Part shown: in pieces, positions 25,545 to 37,682 of the stretch
How positions within the stretch are numbered: position 1 is the first letter of the stretch
Layout: every line of letters starts with the position of its first letter
Source of the DNA: a bacterium
GTDB lineage: Bacteria > Bacillota > Bacilli > Lactobacillales > Streptococcaceae
Length of the DNA: 64,000 nt
Assembly: GCA_905221345.1 (NCBI GenBank)
Contig: CAJNCW010000005.1
Location: 62,001 to 126,000 of the forward strand
Direction: 5' to 3'
Translations under genes and position numbers: made by a program
The notes under the pieces: generated by a model
What the model saw: the letters and a program-made list of their open reading frames with translations, nothing else
Database searches by the model: none
What the model was told of the DNA's origin: nothing

Positions 25545-26936
25545 TCATTGATCACGATCGTAATACATTTCGTGAGCTTTCAAGCGAGAATTAAGTATTT
25601 CCGGAATAGTCACAAATGTATAACCTTGCTCTTTCAGATATTCTATAATCTTTGGAAGAGAATTAACTGTAGCGCCATGAATATCATGCATAAGAACAAT
25701 CGATCCATTACGAACCTGATGCTGAATCTCTGTTAAAATAGCAGATTCATTCTTGCTCTTCCAGTCCAAACTATCTACATTCCACATGATAAAACTCAAA
25801 TCCAGACTATTACGAATATCATCTGTAATCGCTCCGTAAGGAGGTCGCATAAGTTTAGAACTCGAACCTAAAACCTTGGTCAAGGCATTCTCTGTATCCG
25901 TAATTTGCTTTTTAGCATCTTCCAGAGACAATTTAGAAAGAACGGGATGATCCCAGCTATGGTTTCCCACAACATGTCCTTCCGATTTCATTCGTTTCAG
26001 AAGATCTTCATTACCCGCGATATTTTTACCAAGTACAAAAAAGGTTGCCTTTACACCATACTTAGCCAAGGTATCCAAAGCCTGTGTAGTTGTGGATGGA
26101 TTTGGACCATCATCAAAAGTCAAGGCTACAACTTTTTTATTTTTCTGAGCAAAGTAAGCTTGGTAAAGTTCAGCATCTTTCTCAAGCAGATAGGATGGCT
26201 CAATAACATCAAAGAAACTGGATATTGGTAAAGCAATTTCCTCCAGAGCCTCCCCTAGGTCAGCAGGATAAAGGATGAGTTGACTATCTTTATAATCAAA
26301 GCTCCAAGACGTCAATTCTTGGTCTGTGAAGTTTTTTAGAACCTGATCCATTTTTGTCTGGTCAAGTTTCTTATCTTCTAGGGTTGCTTTGATTTGACTC
26401 AGCAAGAGTTCTTTGGCTTTGCTTGCATCTTTGAAAAGTTTACTAAGGTCAAAGGCTTTTCCATCTTCAGTCAAGAAAATTTTTCCTAAAGAAGTCTTTT
26501 CTTTTTCCTCCACTTTTGAAGCAGATAGGTCATAGACCTGCTTACTGATATTGCGAGTTATAACTCCTTTTAGGACGGGATCCAACTGCTCCGTATAATA
26601 AAAGACCAAATCCTCTTTATCTTCTAGCTTTTCTTTGATATCCTGATTGATCTTTTCTCTAACAGACGCAATGATTTCCTCTCCTTGAAGAGGGTAATAG
26701 ACAATCACTTCGGCTTGAGCTTTTCGGAAATGGTCTTTCTGACTACCTGCGTTGAATTGCTGGTCCTTTTCGCTTTTTAGCGCTTCAATTTTTTGTTCAT
26801 AAGATTGCTTTTGTAGAATCTTGTGACCAATGACACCACCTAGGCAGATCATAGCAAGACCTAAAATGCCTACTAAAACCAGTAATACATTTCTCTTTTT
26901 ATCGTGGGAAACACGCTTCTCTCTATTTTTCTTCAT
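25545..26936 (-). CDS. pgdA: Peptidoglycan N-acetylglucosamine deacetylase
   Basis: Deacetylates GlcNAc in peptidoglycan and gives lysozyme resistance. The 463-residue protein has a cytoplasmic basic start, one membrane anchor (about residues 17-40), an extended middle domain, and a C-terminal NodB/CE4 domain. Catalytic and metal residues fall where they do in pneumococcal Pgd[10 protein letters not shown] with Asp275/Asp276, HSWDHP with His326 and His330, RPPYGA near 364, and the late VLMHDIHG. Confidence 0.95.
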   Translation of the reverse strand: MKKNREKRVSHDKKRNVLLVLVGILGLAMICLGGVIGHKILQKQSYEQKIEALKSEKDQQFNAGSQKDHFRKAQAEVIVYYPLQGEEIIASVREKINQDIKEKLEDKEDLVFYYTEQLDPVLKGVITRNISKQVYDLSASKVEEKEKTSLGKIFLTEDGKAFDLSKLFKDASKAKELLLSQIKATLEDKKLDQTKMDQVLKNFTDQELTSWSFDYKDSQLILYPADLGEALEEIALPISSFFDVIEPSYLLEKDAELYQAYFAQKNKKVVALTFDDGPNPSTTTQALDTLAKYGVKATFFVLGKNIAGNEDLLKRMKSEGHVVGNHSWDHPVLSKLSLEDAKKQITDTENALTKVLGSSSKLMRPPYGAITDDIRNSLDLSFIMWNVDSLDWKSKNESAILTEIQHQVRNGSIVLMHDIHGATVNSLPKIIEYLKEQGYTFVTIPEILNSRLKAHEMYYDRDQ

Positions 26937-27008
26937 ACCTCCATCATATCAAATCAGAACTATAATTTCAATGATAAACAAGCATTCTACTCCTTTAAAA
27001 TACGATAA

Positions 27009-27036
27009 CAAAAAAGCTTAGATCATCTAAGCTTTT
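27009..27036 (-). terminator. gyrB-ezrA operon terminator
   Basis: Stem AAAAGCTTAGAT/ATCTAAGCTTTT, nearly loopless at the centre, followed by Us on the minus strand, just after the ezrA stop. Confidence 0.85.
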
Positions 27037-27042
27037 CAGGTA

Positions 27043-28770
27043 TTAGAAGCGAATCGCTTCACGTGTTTTTTCATAAGAAGAAACAAAGCGATTTGTAACT
27101 CCTGGTTCTGCAACTTCCAAGGCCTGAGAAATTTTCTCAAATGATGCCTTGTAGTCAAACTCTTTTTCAAAAATTTCAAGTGCTTCGTTGAAAGCCCCTT
27201 GGATACGTTCATCAAATGAACGGTAACGGTTTGAGTATTGCAAGAGTTGTTCTGTCAAGGTCGCGTATTGGACAATATTATATGTCTCTGTTTCAAGAGC
27301 TTCCATATCATTTGTCGCAATTTCAAGAATTCGTTTAACCGATTCAATATTAACTTGTGCTTGTTCTAACTCTGCCATCAAGTCTTCTGTGTTATGGCTT
27401 GCAGTGAAAAAGAGTTTTAAGAAACTTTGAGGAATACCCGGTAAGTTTCTCTTTTCCATGTACCGTTTGATGGTATGCAAACGATTCACATAGATATTTG
27501 CTCTTTGACGAGCATTGAGATCATCTTTTTCAATCTGAGCAAGTCGTTCACTCACTGAGATTTGTTCATCCTCAATATCTTTGAGCTTGCTTTGAAGCAT
27601 TTCTAACTGCTCTTCTAAAACAGAGTAAGCTTGTGTAGGCTCTTTTGGATCTTCTGTGACTTCCATGATAGCAGCATCAAGTGAAGCTAATTCTGCTTGA
27701 AGACGGCGGACATGATTCCCATCACTTTCTGGGAGAAGGTAAGTTTTATTCAAGCGTTCAAGATCTTGAACCAAAACCTGATTATTTTCTTTCAAGTGAT
27801 TGAGGTAAGTCGGCAATGTTGAAAGAAGACTTTCAACTACTTTTTGAGCAGCAATTTCACGGGTGAAAATATCATAGAGTGCATTAATTTCTTCTTGGAT
27901 GCGGTTATTTTCATACTCTGCATTATCCAATTCCAACTGACGGATATTTTCTTGATTATTTTTCAAAGACTCATGCAAAAGTTGGAAACGGGACTCAATA
28001 TCTGTTTCTGTAAAGTGGTAGTTGGCATCTAAAAGCTTGCGATATCCTTCTTCCAAATCTGCTAACTGTTCTGGCAGTTCCTTTGTCAAGGTTTCAACAA
28101 GAGCTGGAATTCGATCAACAATATGCGTTAGAGCGAGAATATGATTTTCGGTAGCATCTAAGATCGTTGCGGCTTCAACTGGGTCTCCAGAGGAGTTCAA
28201 AGTCACAAATTGAGAGAATTCCGATTGGATATTTTCCAATTGTTTCTCAATTTCAGGAAGGGCCTTGCCATACTGCTCAGAATTCTCTGCTACAGTGTGT
28301 TGCAGATTTTCAAATAAATCCAAGGCATGCAAAACGCGTCCGCTATTCTTAGACTCTTGTTTTTCAAGTTCTGAAAGTGCATTGCGAATCGCTGCAATGT
28401 CTTCTTCAATTAAATCAATTTGGCTTTCAATTTGATCAATTTTATGTGATGCTTTGAAAAATCGAAAAGAATTGTTGTATCCTTCAGCTTCAAAGAGATT
28501 ATTCTCAATATCTGCAAATGAGTTTAGAGATAAATCAACCCATTTTTGATTCCATTCACGGAAAGTGACCTGACTTTGACCAATCAAGTGCATGTTTTTA
28601 ACGGCTTCAACCTCATCATTTACAGGAAGGTTGTAGAGTTCTTCTTTTCTTTCTTCGAGGGCCGTCAATCTGCTTACATTACGCTTACGTAGGAAGATCG
28701 CCGCTACATAAGCCAGAATCAAAATGACTGCAATTGCAACCATTAGATAAATTAGTTGTCCATTAGACAT
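27043..28770 (-). CDS. ezrA: Septation ring formation regulator
   Basis: Membrane-anchored cell-division protein that modulates FtsZ rings and septal wall synthesis. The 575-residue protein has one N-terminal membrane helix (about residues 5-26) and then long coiled-coil spectrin-like repeats rich in Glu, Leu and Gln. Length and layout fit EzrA of streptococci. Directly downstream of gyrB. Confidence 0.95.
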   Translation of the reverse strand: MSNGQLIYLMVAIAVILILAYVAAIFLRKRNVSRLTALEERKEELYNLPVNDEVEAVKNMHLIGQSQVTFREWNQKWVDLSLNSFADIENNLFEAEGYNNSFRFFKASHKIDQIESQIDLIEEDIAAIRNALSELEKQESKNSGRVLHALDLFENLQHTVAENSEQYGKALPEIEKQLENIQSEFSQFVTLNSSGDPVEAATILDATENHILALTHIVDRIPALVETLTKELPEQLADLEEGYRKLLDANYHFTETDIESRFQLLHESLKNNQENIRQLELDNAEYENNRIQEEINALYDIFTREIAAQKVVESLLSTLPTYLNHLKENNQVLVQDLERLNKTYLLPESDGNHVRRLQAELASLDAAIMEVTEDPKEPTQAYSVLEEQLEMLQSKLKDIEDEQISVSERLAQIEKDDLNARQRANIYVNRLHTIKRYMEKRNLPGIPQSFLKLFFTASHNTEDLMAELEQAQVNIESVKRILEIATNDMEALETETYNIVQYATLTEQLLQYSNRYRSFDERIQGAFNEALEIFEKEFDYKASFEKISQALEVAEPGVTNRFVSSYEKTREAIRF

Positions 28771-28850
28771 ATCAAACTCCTTTTATACTAGAAACAATCG
28801 TAATGATTATATCATATTTTTTAAACCAAGGGAACTATTTCCCACATTTT

Positions 28851-31375
<2,525 letters not shown>

Positions 31376-31382
31376 ACTCTTC

Positions 31383-31388
31383 ATTATA
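31383..31388 (-). promoter_or_regulatory. Promoter of HAD-gyrB-ezrA, predicted leaderless
   Basis: Extended -10 TGG-TATAAT with no clear -35. Seven bases separate the hexamer from the ATG at 31375, so the transcript should start at or beside that codon. Confidence 0.55.
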
Positions 31389-31433
31389 CCATTTTTTTAT
31401 GAAAAAAGCGATGATTTCCTAGATTTTTCCAAG

Positions 31434-31458
31434 CAAAAACGAGAGCCGAACTCTCGTC
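31434..31458 (-). terminator. dinG-rodA-DJ-1 operon terminator
   Basis: Stem CGAGAG/CTCTCG with loop TTCGG on the minus strand, then five Us. Confidence 0.82.
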
Positions 31459-31464
31459 TTACTG

Positions 31465-32013
31465 TTAATTTCCAAAGACATCTCGATAGAGCATGCCGAC
31501 TCGTAAACTTTCGGCATCTCCTGCCAATTGCTCTACCAACTCATAGGCAAAAGCAAGGGCAGTTGACGGTCCTCGGCTGGTTGTTAGATTGCCATCCACA
31601 ACTACTGTTTCCTTTCGGTAAATTCCATCACTGATGTTCTCCTGAACACCGTCATAACAGGTGAAGTGCTTGTCTTTCAGGACACCTGCTTGATGGAGGG
31701 CGATTGGAGCTGCACAGATGGCCGCAATTTTCTTTCCTGCTTGGTCAAAGGCTTTAATCTGTGAAATGAGGGCTCGATTATCCCGTAGGTGAGCTGAGCC
31801 TGGCATACCACCTGGAAGGACTACCAAGTCATAGTCGGACAAATCACCATCAAAGATACGGTCGGCTTTTACCTGAATGCCATGCGATCCTGTCACCTGC
31901 TCTTCAAATCCTACCATATCACAAGAAATGTTTGCTCGACGCAAGACATCGATTACTGTCAAGGCTTCGATTTCTTCAAATCCCTGAGCTAAGATAACTG
32001 CTACTTTTGCCAT
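31465..32013 (-). CDS. DJ-1/PfpI-family protein (ThiJ-like)
   Basis: A 182-residue class I glutamine-amidotransferase-like protein. The nucleophile elbow is AAICAAPIALHQAG, the acidic residue is in LAQGFEEIEALT, and there is LVVLPGGMPGS and a C-terminal TTSRGPSTALAFAYELVEQL. DJ-1 relatives act as glyoxalase-type or chaperone/deglycase proteins; the old thiazole-synthesis name is not supported. 10 bases after rodA. Confidence 0.88.
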   Translation of the reverse strand: MAKVAVILAQGFEEIEALTVIDVLRRANISCDMVGFEEQVTGSHGIQVKADRIFDGDLSDYDLVVLPGGMPGSAHLRDNRALISQIKAFDQAGKKIAAICAAPIALHQAGVLKDKHFTCYDGVQENISDGIYRKETVVVDGNLTTSRGPSTALAFAYELVEQLAGDAESLRVGMLYRDVFGN

Positions 32014-32023
32014 AGTGGCCTCC

Positions 32024-33247
32024 TTATTTGATTTGTTTTAGGACGACTTTCTTTCGTTTAAATGGAACTTTTCCACTTTTCTCTTCTGCTAGATTGGTCT
32101 GGTAACTCATAGATAGGAGGAGACCGACACCAATGAGGTTGCTAATAATTGCGGAGCCCCCTTGAGAAATGAAAGGCAGAGGAATCCCCGTCAAAGGAAG
32201 TAAGCCTGTCACAGCACCGATATTTTCAAAAATATGGAAGAGCAGCATCATGATAAAGCCAGTCGAAATGTAGGTGTAGAACTGGTTATTTGACCTGAGC
32301 GTAATCTTCAACATACGATAGATAAGAAGCAAGTACAAAGCAATGACAAAGACTGAACCAATGAAGCCAAAATCTTCAGCAATCACTGTGAAAATCATAT
32401 CACTTTCACGTACTGGAATGAGGAGATTGGACACATTGAAACCTTGCCCAAACAAGCCACCACTTCCAATAGCAATTTGTCCCTGCGCCTGTTGGTAAGT
32501 CGTTGTTTGCGCAAAGTCAAAGGGATTGAGCCAAGCCAAGATGCGGTTGATCTGGTATGTCGGCATCCCAATCTGGTGCAAGAAGGCACGGCCATCCTTG
32601 CTTATAAAGATTGCCATGAAGCCTGCAACTGCAGTCACTCCTGTTACAAAAACTGGAATGATAATCTTCCACGAAACACCTGAAAGGAGAACCATGCCTG
32701 CAAAAATAGCTACAAAGACCAAGGCAGTCCCTAAGTCACTTTGTAGGGCTAAGAGGATCAAGACTGGGATGGTAAAGGCAATCATCCAACCAATCAATAG
32801 AAAATCCAAGGGAATAGTCCGTCGCCATTCCTTGTGTTTTTGAGTGAATTGTACAATGACTCGAGCCAATATCAAGATATAGGAAATCTTCATGAACTCC
32901 GATGGCTGGAAAAGTGTCGTTCCACCAATCGATACCCAGTTTTTGGCACCTGTAGAAGCTACCAAACTCGGATTGTAAAAAACAAGAGGGAGAACCATCA
33001 AGGCCAAACCTAAGCCATAAAGATAGGGAGTCACCTTCCATAAAAACTCGGTATTGAAGAACATGACGACAAACCCAATGACAAGCCCTAGAGCAATCCA
33101 GGCAATTTGCTGTCCTAGAATTGGAAACACATTATTTGGATAGTCATGACTAACTGCTATATAGATAGCCACTACTCCAATCACCAGTAAACAAAACACT
33201 GGTAGGAGGAGGCTATAATCGACTCGTGAGTCGAAGGAACGTTTCAT
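32024..33247 (-). CDS. rodA: Rod-shape SEDS glycosyltransferase RodA
   Basis: Integral membrane peptidoglycan polymerase working with a class B PBP in peripheral growth. The 407-residue protein has about ten membrane helices and the SEDS signature near the C-terminus, ENIGAVTGLLPLTGIPLPFISQGGSA. An internal QSDLGTALVF block is also typical. I prefer RodA to FtsW because of length and the group's gene order. Five bases downstream of dinG. Confidence 0.9.
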   Translation of the reverse strand: MKRSFDSRVDYSLLLPVFCLLVIGVVAIYIAVSHDYPNNVFPILGQQIAWIALGLVIGFVVMFFNTEFLWKVTPYLYGLGLALMVLPLVFYNPSLVASTGAKNWVSIGGTTLFQPSEFMKISYILILARVIVQFTQKHKEWRRTIPLDFLLIGWMIAFTIPVLILLALQSDLGTALVFVAIFAGMVLLSGVSWKIIIPVFVTGVTAVAGFMAIFISKDGRAFLHQIGMPTYQINRILAWLNPFDFAQTTTYQQAQGQIAIGSGGLFGQGFNVSNLLIPVRESDMIFTVIAEDFGFIGSVFVIALYLLLIYRMLKITLRSNNQFYTYISTGFIMMLLFHIFENIGAVTGLLPLTGIPLPFISQGGSAIISNLIGVGLLLSMSYQTNLAEEKSGKVPFKRKKVVLKQIK

Positions 33248-33252
33248 ATTTT

Positions 33253-35745
33253 TTACCTTTTCTCTTTCTTGGATTTTTCTTTCATTCTATTGCGACGAGA
33301 TTGGAGAAAATCAGCTACAGCAGGCTCTAGCTGTTCTCTAGCAAGGACCTGAATAGCCCTTTCTTTTGACAAGGCCTGAGCGATTTGTTTGCCGTAACGC
33401 TTGCTGACGACACGACTGTCTAAGATAACAGCAACCGAACCTTGGTCAGATCTTCTAACAGTGCGGCCCAGAGCTTGTTTTAGCCGAATGATCGCCATCG
33501 GTAACTGATAATCATAGAAAGGATTTTTCCCTTCTTGGCGAAGTTCTTGGTTTAATTTTTTGGTTAAAGGTTCTTGGGGATTTTGGAAAGGCAATCTCGG
33601 AATCACTTGGATCACGCAAGGATGGGTTGAAAAATCAACCCCTTCCCAGAAACTACCTGTTCCGAGCAAGATCTGGCGCTCACCTTTTTCAAAACGTTTT
33701 TTCAGTTGGCTTGGTTCCCCATTTTTATACTGAGCTAGATGCGGTTGGTCGAGCAGGTCCGAAACTGCCAGCAGCATTTCTTTTGAGGCAAACAAGACCA
33801 ATAAGGGTTCTTGAAAGGCTTGTAAGCTTCGAATGACAGAAGCCACTTCACTAGCATAGTCAAAAGGCGAAACTTCTGTCACAAGAGGAAAGTCATTGAC
33901 TAGAAAGACTTCTTGTTGCTCCTGTTTTGCTACATCAAGCTTAACAAGCGGAGCATCCGGAAATCCCAATAAATCTGCTAAGGAAACCCGATTGCTGATT
34001 TCAAGAGTAGCCGATACTCCTAGGAGCCTACAATCTTCTGGCAATAAATCTGCTAGTATAAAGCGGCCTTTTTTGCTTGAACAAATCAAGACATCCTTGC
34101 TCGATTTCTCTGCTGTAGCAAGCCAAAATTCACGGTCCGAGGTGAAAAAGTTTGCAATCTCTCTATACTCTGGGAGAGCTAACTCCGAAAAATGCTGGCG
34201 CAACTGTTCAAGAGAATCCAACCACTTTCCATTCTTAAGGCCCGACTGATAGTACTCCATCAAGTAACGACATTCAAAGCCAATACTCTCAAGCAAGCGT
34301 TTCTGAACCAAATCTTCCGCTGACTCTAAGGACTTTTCAATTTGGGTTACAAGATCCTCAAGGCGATAAGCCTGCTGGGCTAGATTTTCAAGAGCTAGCA
34401 GCATTTTTTGAGCTTCATCCAAAATCACCAAACGGTTGTCGACAAACTCTGGATTGTCTTCCAAACGAGTGACCAGATAAGCATGATTGGTCAGAAGAAC
34501 ACGACTGGTTTTTGCCTTTTCCTGCCCTCGTTTCCAAAAATCCTCTGTAGCAAATAAACTTTTCTTTGAAAGCTTGCCATCGTGGACTAGTTCTGGCAGA
34601 AAATGCTGATAGCGATAAAGTTGCCCGATTTCGTCCAAGTCACCAGTCTCTGTCTCCGTTAGCCAGATGAGCAGTTGCATTTTAAAACGTGTGAAAAGGC
34701 GATTGGACTCAGATCGATGAAGAACTCGGTGAAAGGCATCCAGTTTCAAGTAATTTTGAGGTCCCTTGAGACTATGAATCTCCAGATGGAAGACCTCTTT
34801 TAAGCGCTGACCTTCTTCTTGCATGATTTGATTTTGAAGAATTTTAGTCGGAACGCTCACTAGGATCCCTGCTTGATTCTCAAAATTCAAAGCTGGGAGG
34901 AGATAACCATAAGTCTTACCCAGTCCTGTTTGAGCTTGGATAAAGGAAGTCTGGTGTTCTTCCAATAATTGCTCAATCTTCTCCGCAAATTCCAACTGTT
35001 GCGGACGCTCCTCCAGCCCCAATAAAGAAATATTTTTTGCAAAATCTTTGGATAACTTGCGTGGGGCTAAGGCTTTGCTTTTCTTTTTGAGGAAAAGCCC
35101 ATGGAGTTCCATCAAGTCTGGCGAAGACAAGAGAGATTGTTGCTGGTAAACCTCCTCAATCACCAGATAACTTTCGTAGAGAAGGTTGTCTGCAAGGTTT
35201 AACAAGCTTTCTAAGAGCCCTTTAGGTAGCTCAAAAAGCTTTTGACGCATGTAAAGCAAGAGTTCAGCTGTTGCCTGAGCATCTGACAGGGCAGTATGAG
35301 CCTGTTCTAGTTCAATGCCCAACTCTTGACAAAGGAGGCCTAGATTGTATTTTTCAAACTGAGGATATAGAACTTGGGCTAGCTCAACAGTGTCCACACG
35401 CGGTGTGCGCAACTCATATCCTTCAAAAAAGAGAAATTCTGCAAGAAGGTTGGCATCAAACTGTACATTGTGCGCAACAAAAATACCGTCCTTAACCAAT
35501 TCAAAAATTTTTCCAGCCACCTGAGAAAACTCTGGTGCCGTAGCCAAACGCTGATCGGTCAGACCTGTTAATTCTTTGATATGAGAATCCAAGGGTTCGT
35601 GGGGATTAACATCGGTCGCATACTGATCGATGATGTCACCATTCTCAATCACCACAATACCTACTTGAATAATTTTTGCCTTGCTTCCGGTGCTGGTCGC
35701 CTCTAAATCAACGACCACATACCGATCATTTCTCGCATTCATCAT
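33253..35745 (-). CDS. dinG: DinG-family helicase fused to DnaQ-type exonuclease
   Basis: An 830-residue protein. Residues about 1-180 are a DEDD exonuclease (YVVVDLEATSTGSKAK, AHNVQFDANLL, HTALSDAQATAELL). The rest is an XPD-like superfamily 2 helicase with Walker A QAQTGLGKTYGYLL, Walker B VILDEAQKML, and LLGTGSFWEGVDF plus ALGRTVRRSDQG. It lacks an obvious four-cysteine iron-sulfur cluster, as is usual for Gram-positive DinG. A TATAAT lies five bases before the ATG. Confidence 0.92.
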   Translation of the reverse strand: MMNARNDRYVVVDLEATSTGSKAKIIQVGIVVIENGDIIDQYATDVNPHEPLDSHIKELTGLTDQRLATAPEFSQVAGKIFELVKDGIFVAHNVQFDANLLAEFLFFEGYELRTPRVDTVELAQVLYPQFEKYNLGLLCQELGIELEQAHTALSDAQATAELLLYMRQKLFELPKGLLESLLNLADNLLYESYLVIEEVYQQQSLLSSPDLMELHGLFLKKKSKALAPRKLSKDFAKNISLLGLEERPQQLEFAEKIEQLLEEHQTSFIQAQTGLGKTYGYLLPALNFENQAGILVSVPTKILQNQIMQEEGQRLKEVFHLEIHSLKGPQNYLKLDAFHRVLHRSESNRLFTRFKMQLLIWLTETETGDLDEIGQLYRYQHFLPELVHDGKLSKKSLFATEDFWKRGQEKAKTSRVLLTNHAYLVTRLEDNPEFVDNRLVILDEAQKMLLALENLAQQAYRLEDLVTQIEKSLESAEDLVQKRLLESIGFECRYLMEYYQSGLKNGKWLDSLEQLRQHFSELALPEYREIANFFTSDREFWLATAEKSSKDVLICSSKKGRFILADLLPEDCRLLGVSATLEISNRVSLADLLGFPDAPLVKLDVAKQEQQEVFLVNDFPLVTEVSPFDYASEVASVIRSLQAFQEPLLVLFASKEMLLAVSDLLDQPHLAQYKNGEPSQLKKRFEKGERQILLGTGSFWEGVDFSTHPCVIQVIPRLPFQNPQEPLTKKLNQELRQEGKNPFYDYQLPMAIIRLKQALGRTVRRSDQGSVAVILDSRVVSKRYGKQIAQALSKERAIQVLAREQLEPAVADFLQSRRNRMKEKSKKEKR

Positions 35746-35750
35746 TAAAA

Positions 35751-35756
35751 ATTATA
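35751..35756 (-). promoter_or_regulatory. dinG operon promoter, predicted leaderless
   Basis: Extended -10 TGA-TATAAT; the -35 is weak. Five bases lie between the hexamer and the first of two consecutive ATG codons (35745, 35742), and there is no ribosome-binding site. Confidence 0.5.
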
Positions 35757-35921
35757 TCAAAAAAAGCATGATTTGACACCCCTCAACTTTGATAACAATC
35801 TCACTTTCCTTTTGAGTTTGAGTAAAAATCAAGATCTTAAAAGTGAGAATTTCTCGTAAGTTCAGAAGTTGATTGCTGGTTCTGAGGTATCTGAAAAATA
35901 TATCAACAAAGCTACATCAAC

Positions 35922-35957
35922 ATAAAAAGACAACTAAGGTATTAGCTGCCTTTTTGA
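35922..35957 (-). terminator. Terminator overlapping the nnrD stop
   Basis: Stem AAAAAGGCAGCTAA/TTAGTTGTCTTTTT with two mismatches. The stop codon is inside the first arm. Confidence 0.82.
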
Positions 35958-36793
35958 GATATTTTTTTCATTGTTTTTGGGAGTAGCTTGCTAATTTCTG
36001 TTGGCAAGACAAGATAGTTTTTCTGAGCTAGTTCTTGCGCGATAGCTGAATGAAGGTGAGTCGCTACCACCACTCTCTCATAGAGGCTAGCTTGTTTAAA
36101 CTGACCTGCAAATCCTGCAATCATCCCAGCAAGCGTATCTCCCATTCCACCAGTTGCTTGATAGGGGCCTCCAACCTGTAACTGATAATATTCAGACTGA
36201 CCAGCTTGCCAGATACGAGTCGCTGGACCTTTCTCGACAAGAATCGTTCCTTGAGGAAAAGTTGAAAGAGCCCTAGAAGTCGTCTCTGTATTTTGATGGT
36301 CAAGAACTATACCAGACAGTCTTTCCCATTCCTTTTGGTGGGGAGTTAGGATGAGTTGACTAGACGGGAATTGCAAATGAGCTTTTGCTAAGATTCCCAA
36401 AGCACCGCCATCTACAATCAAAATCTGATCTTCTCTAAGGCTGTCAAAGACCTGTTTTACGAGTTCTTCTCCGAAGGTATCCTCTCGCAAACCCGGACCT
36501 AACAAGACAACTTCTGCCTTTTCCAAGTGCTCTTTTAACAATTGCTGGTCTTGAAGAGAAAAAGCCATGGCCTCAGGTAAATGGCTATGCAGAGCTGGGA
36601 TATTCTCCTTATCTGTACCAACGGTCACTAAACCCGCACCACTTTTGACAGCTGCAATGGCTGACATGATGATAGCTCCCCCATAAGGATAGGTCCCTCC
36701 CAGCAAGAGCAGGCGACCGTAATCTCCCTTATGACTGTGACAACAACGTTCAACAATGACTTTTTCTAATAAAGCTTGATCAATCACTTTCAT
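35942..36793 (-). CDS. nnrD: ADP-dependent NAD(P)H-hydrate dehydratase
   Basis: Repairs hydrated NADH/NADPH. The 283-residue ribokinase-like protein has GDYGRLLLLGGTYPYGGAIIMS, an ILTPHQKEW block, and the catalytic GGPYQATGGMGDTLAGMIAGF. It lacks the epimerase (NnrE) domain found fused in many bacteria. 14 bases downstream of the orphan at 36808. Confidence 0.9.
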   Translation of the reverse strand: MKVIDQALLEKVIVERCCHSHKGDYGRLLLLGGTYPYGGAIIMSAIAAVKSGAGLVTVGTDKENIPALHSHLPEAMAFSLQDQQLLKEHLEKAEVVLLGPGLREDTFGEELVKQVFDSLREDQILIVDGGALGILAKAHLQFPSSQLILTPHQKEWERLSGIVLDHQNTETTSRALSTFPQGTILVEKGPATRIWQAGQSEYYQLQVGGPYQATGGMGDTLAGMIAGFAGQFKQASLYERVVVATHLHSAIAQELAQKNYLVLPTEISKLLPKTMKKISQKGS

Positions 36794-36807
36794 CGTTTTT
36801 TCCTCAA

Positions 36808-37629
36808 CTATCCTTTATCTGATTGTTTTAAAACAACTTGATAGACTTTCTTAGTCCACTCTTCTAAGTCTTCTTCAGCATAGTCAAGATAATACACCCT
36901 ATCTTGTATTTTGGTTGGAATAATATTTTCAAATTGGCTCTTATTATGAGTTGGAATAATGCAAATATACAACTCACTTAATAAATTCAGCATATTCTTA
37001 ATTTTTGCAACATGGTAACCATCAAAAATATAACCAGGAACTTTAATCAAATCTGTATAGATAAAATGAAAACTTACTCCAGGAATAAACTTGTCTTGTA
37101 ATTCTTCCTCTGAAGGAGCTCGACCTAATAAACGCTCCATCGCCAATCGATAACCAGAACTTGTATTTGACCATTCTAACATGACATAGTCAAAATAATC
37201 TTTCGGGTCAGATGCAGCATTTCGACTATCCAAAACCAACTCCTCAGCACCTTTCCCAAAAGCTTTTACAGCAGATAAGAGCTGACCTGTTTTAAAAATA
37301 GAAATCGCTGCATCTATAGTCGTAGTATGACTACAGTAGTCTGAAGTCACTAACCTCTTATGTAGATCATAAGTCGAAGCTACTCTTTTATCTGTAGGGG
37401 TAAATGGTGGAAGAAAGGGATGCTGACAGATGTAATCTAAAATCTCTTTTTTCAAACAAGAATCGACACACTCGATACTTGTTTGACGTTTATGAAGTTT
37501 TTCGTAAGCTATAAATTTAGCAATTTTTTCTAATTCCCACTCTTGAATATTTGGATAATCAATTAGTGCTAAGTAGTATATTCCATCCCATTGTAAACTA
37601 TATTCTCCATTATAAATTTTTAAAATCAT
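36808..37629 (-). CDS. Uncharacterised protein, possibly ADP-ribosyltransferase-like
   Basis: A 273-residue cytoplasmic protein that I do not recognise with certainty. The core SHTTTIDAAISIFKTGQLLS, followed by AEELVLDSRNAASDPKDYFD, recalls the N-terminal His...I..TG.L.S pattern of DarT/DUF4433 and Tpt1-like ADP-ribosyltransferases, but the family link is weak. No signal peptide. AT-richer than its neighbours. It has its own -10 TATAAT (37651-37646) right after a terminator and runs into nnrD. No antitoxin-like macrodomain gene is adjacent. Confidence 0.6.
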   Translation of the reverse strand: MILKIYNGEYSLQWDGIYYLALIDYPNIQEWELEKIAKFIAYEKLHKRQTSIECVDSCLKKEILDYICQHPFLPPFTPTDKRVASTYDLHKRLVTSDYCSHTTTIDAAISIFKTGQLLSAVKAFGKGAEELVLDSRNAASDPKDYFDYVMLEWSNTSSGYRLAMERLLGRAPSEEELQDKFIPGVSFHFIYTDLIKVPGYIFDGYHVAKIKNMLNLLSELYICIIPTHNKSQFENIIPTKIQDRVYYLDYAEEDLEEWTKKVYQVVLKQSDKG

Positions 37630-37654
37630 CTAATCACCCCACTCCATTATACTA

Positions 37655-37678
37655 CAAAAGGAGGCTCGGACCTCCTTC
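37655..37678 (-). terminator. Terminator after folD-HAD
   Basis: Stem AAGGAGG/CCTCCTT with loop TCCGAG-like, then TTTTG on the minus strand, just past the HAD stop. Confidence 0.7.
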
Positions 37679-37682
37679 TACA

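Noticed and set aside
31465..32013. Thiazole-monophosphate biosynthesis (ThiJ) role
   Set aside because: That name is a historical misannotation of DJ-1 family proteins, and no thi genes are nearby.
35757..35921. Possible gene or repeat element between dinG and nnrD
   Set aside because: No frame with a start signal, no strong inverted repeat, and no match I could recall to BOX or RUP elements; treated as plain promoter and terminator spacer.
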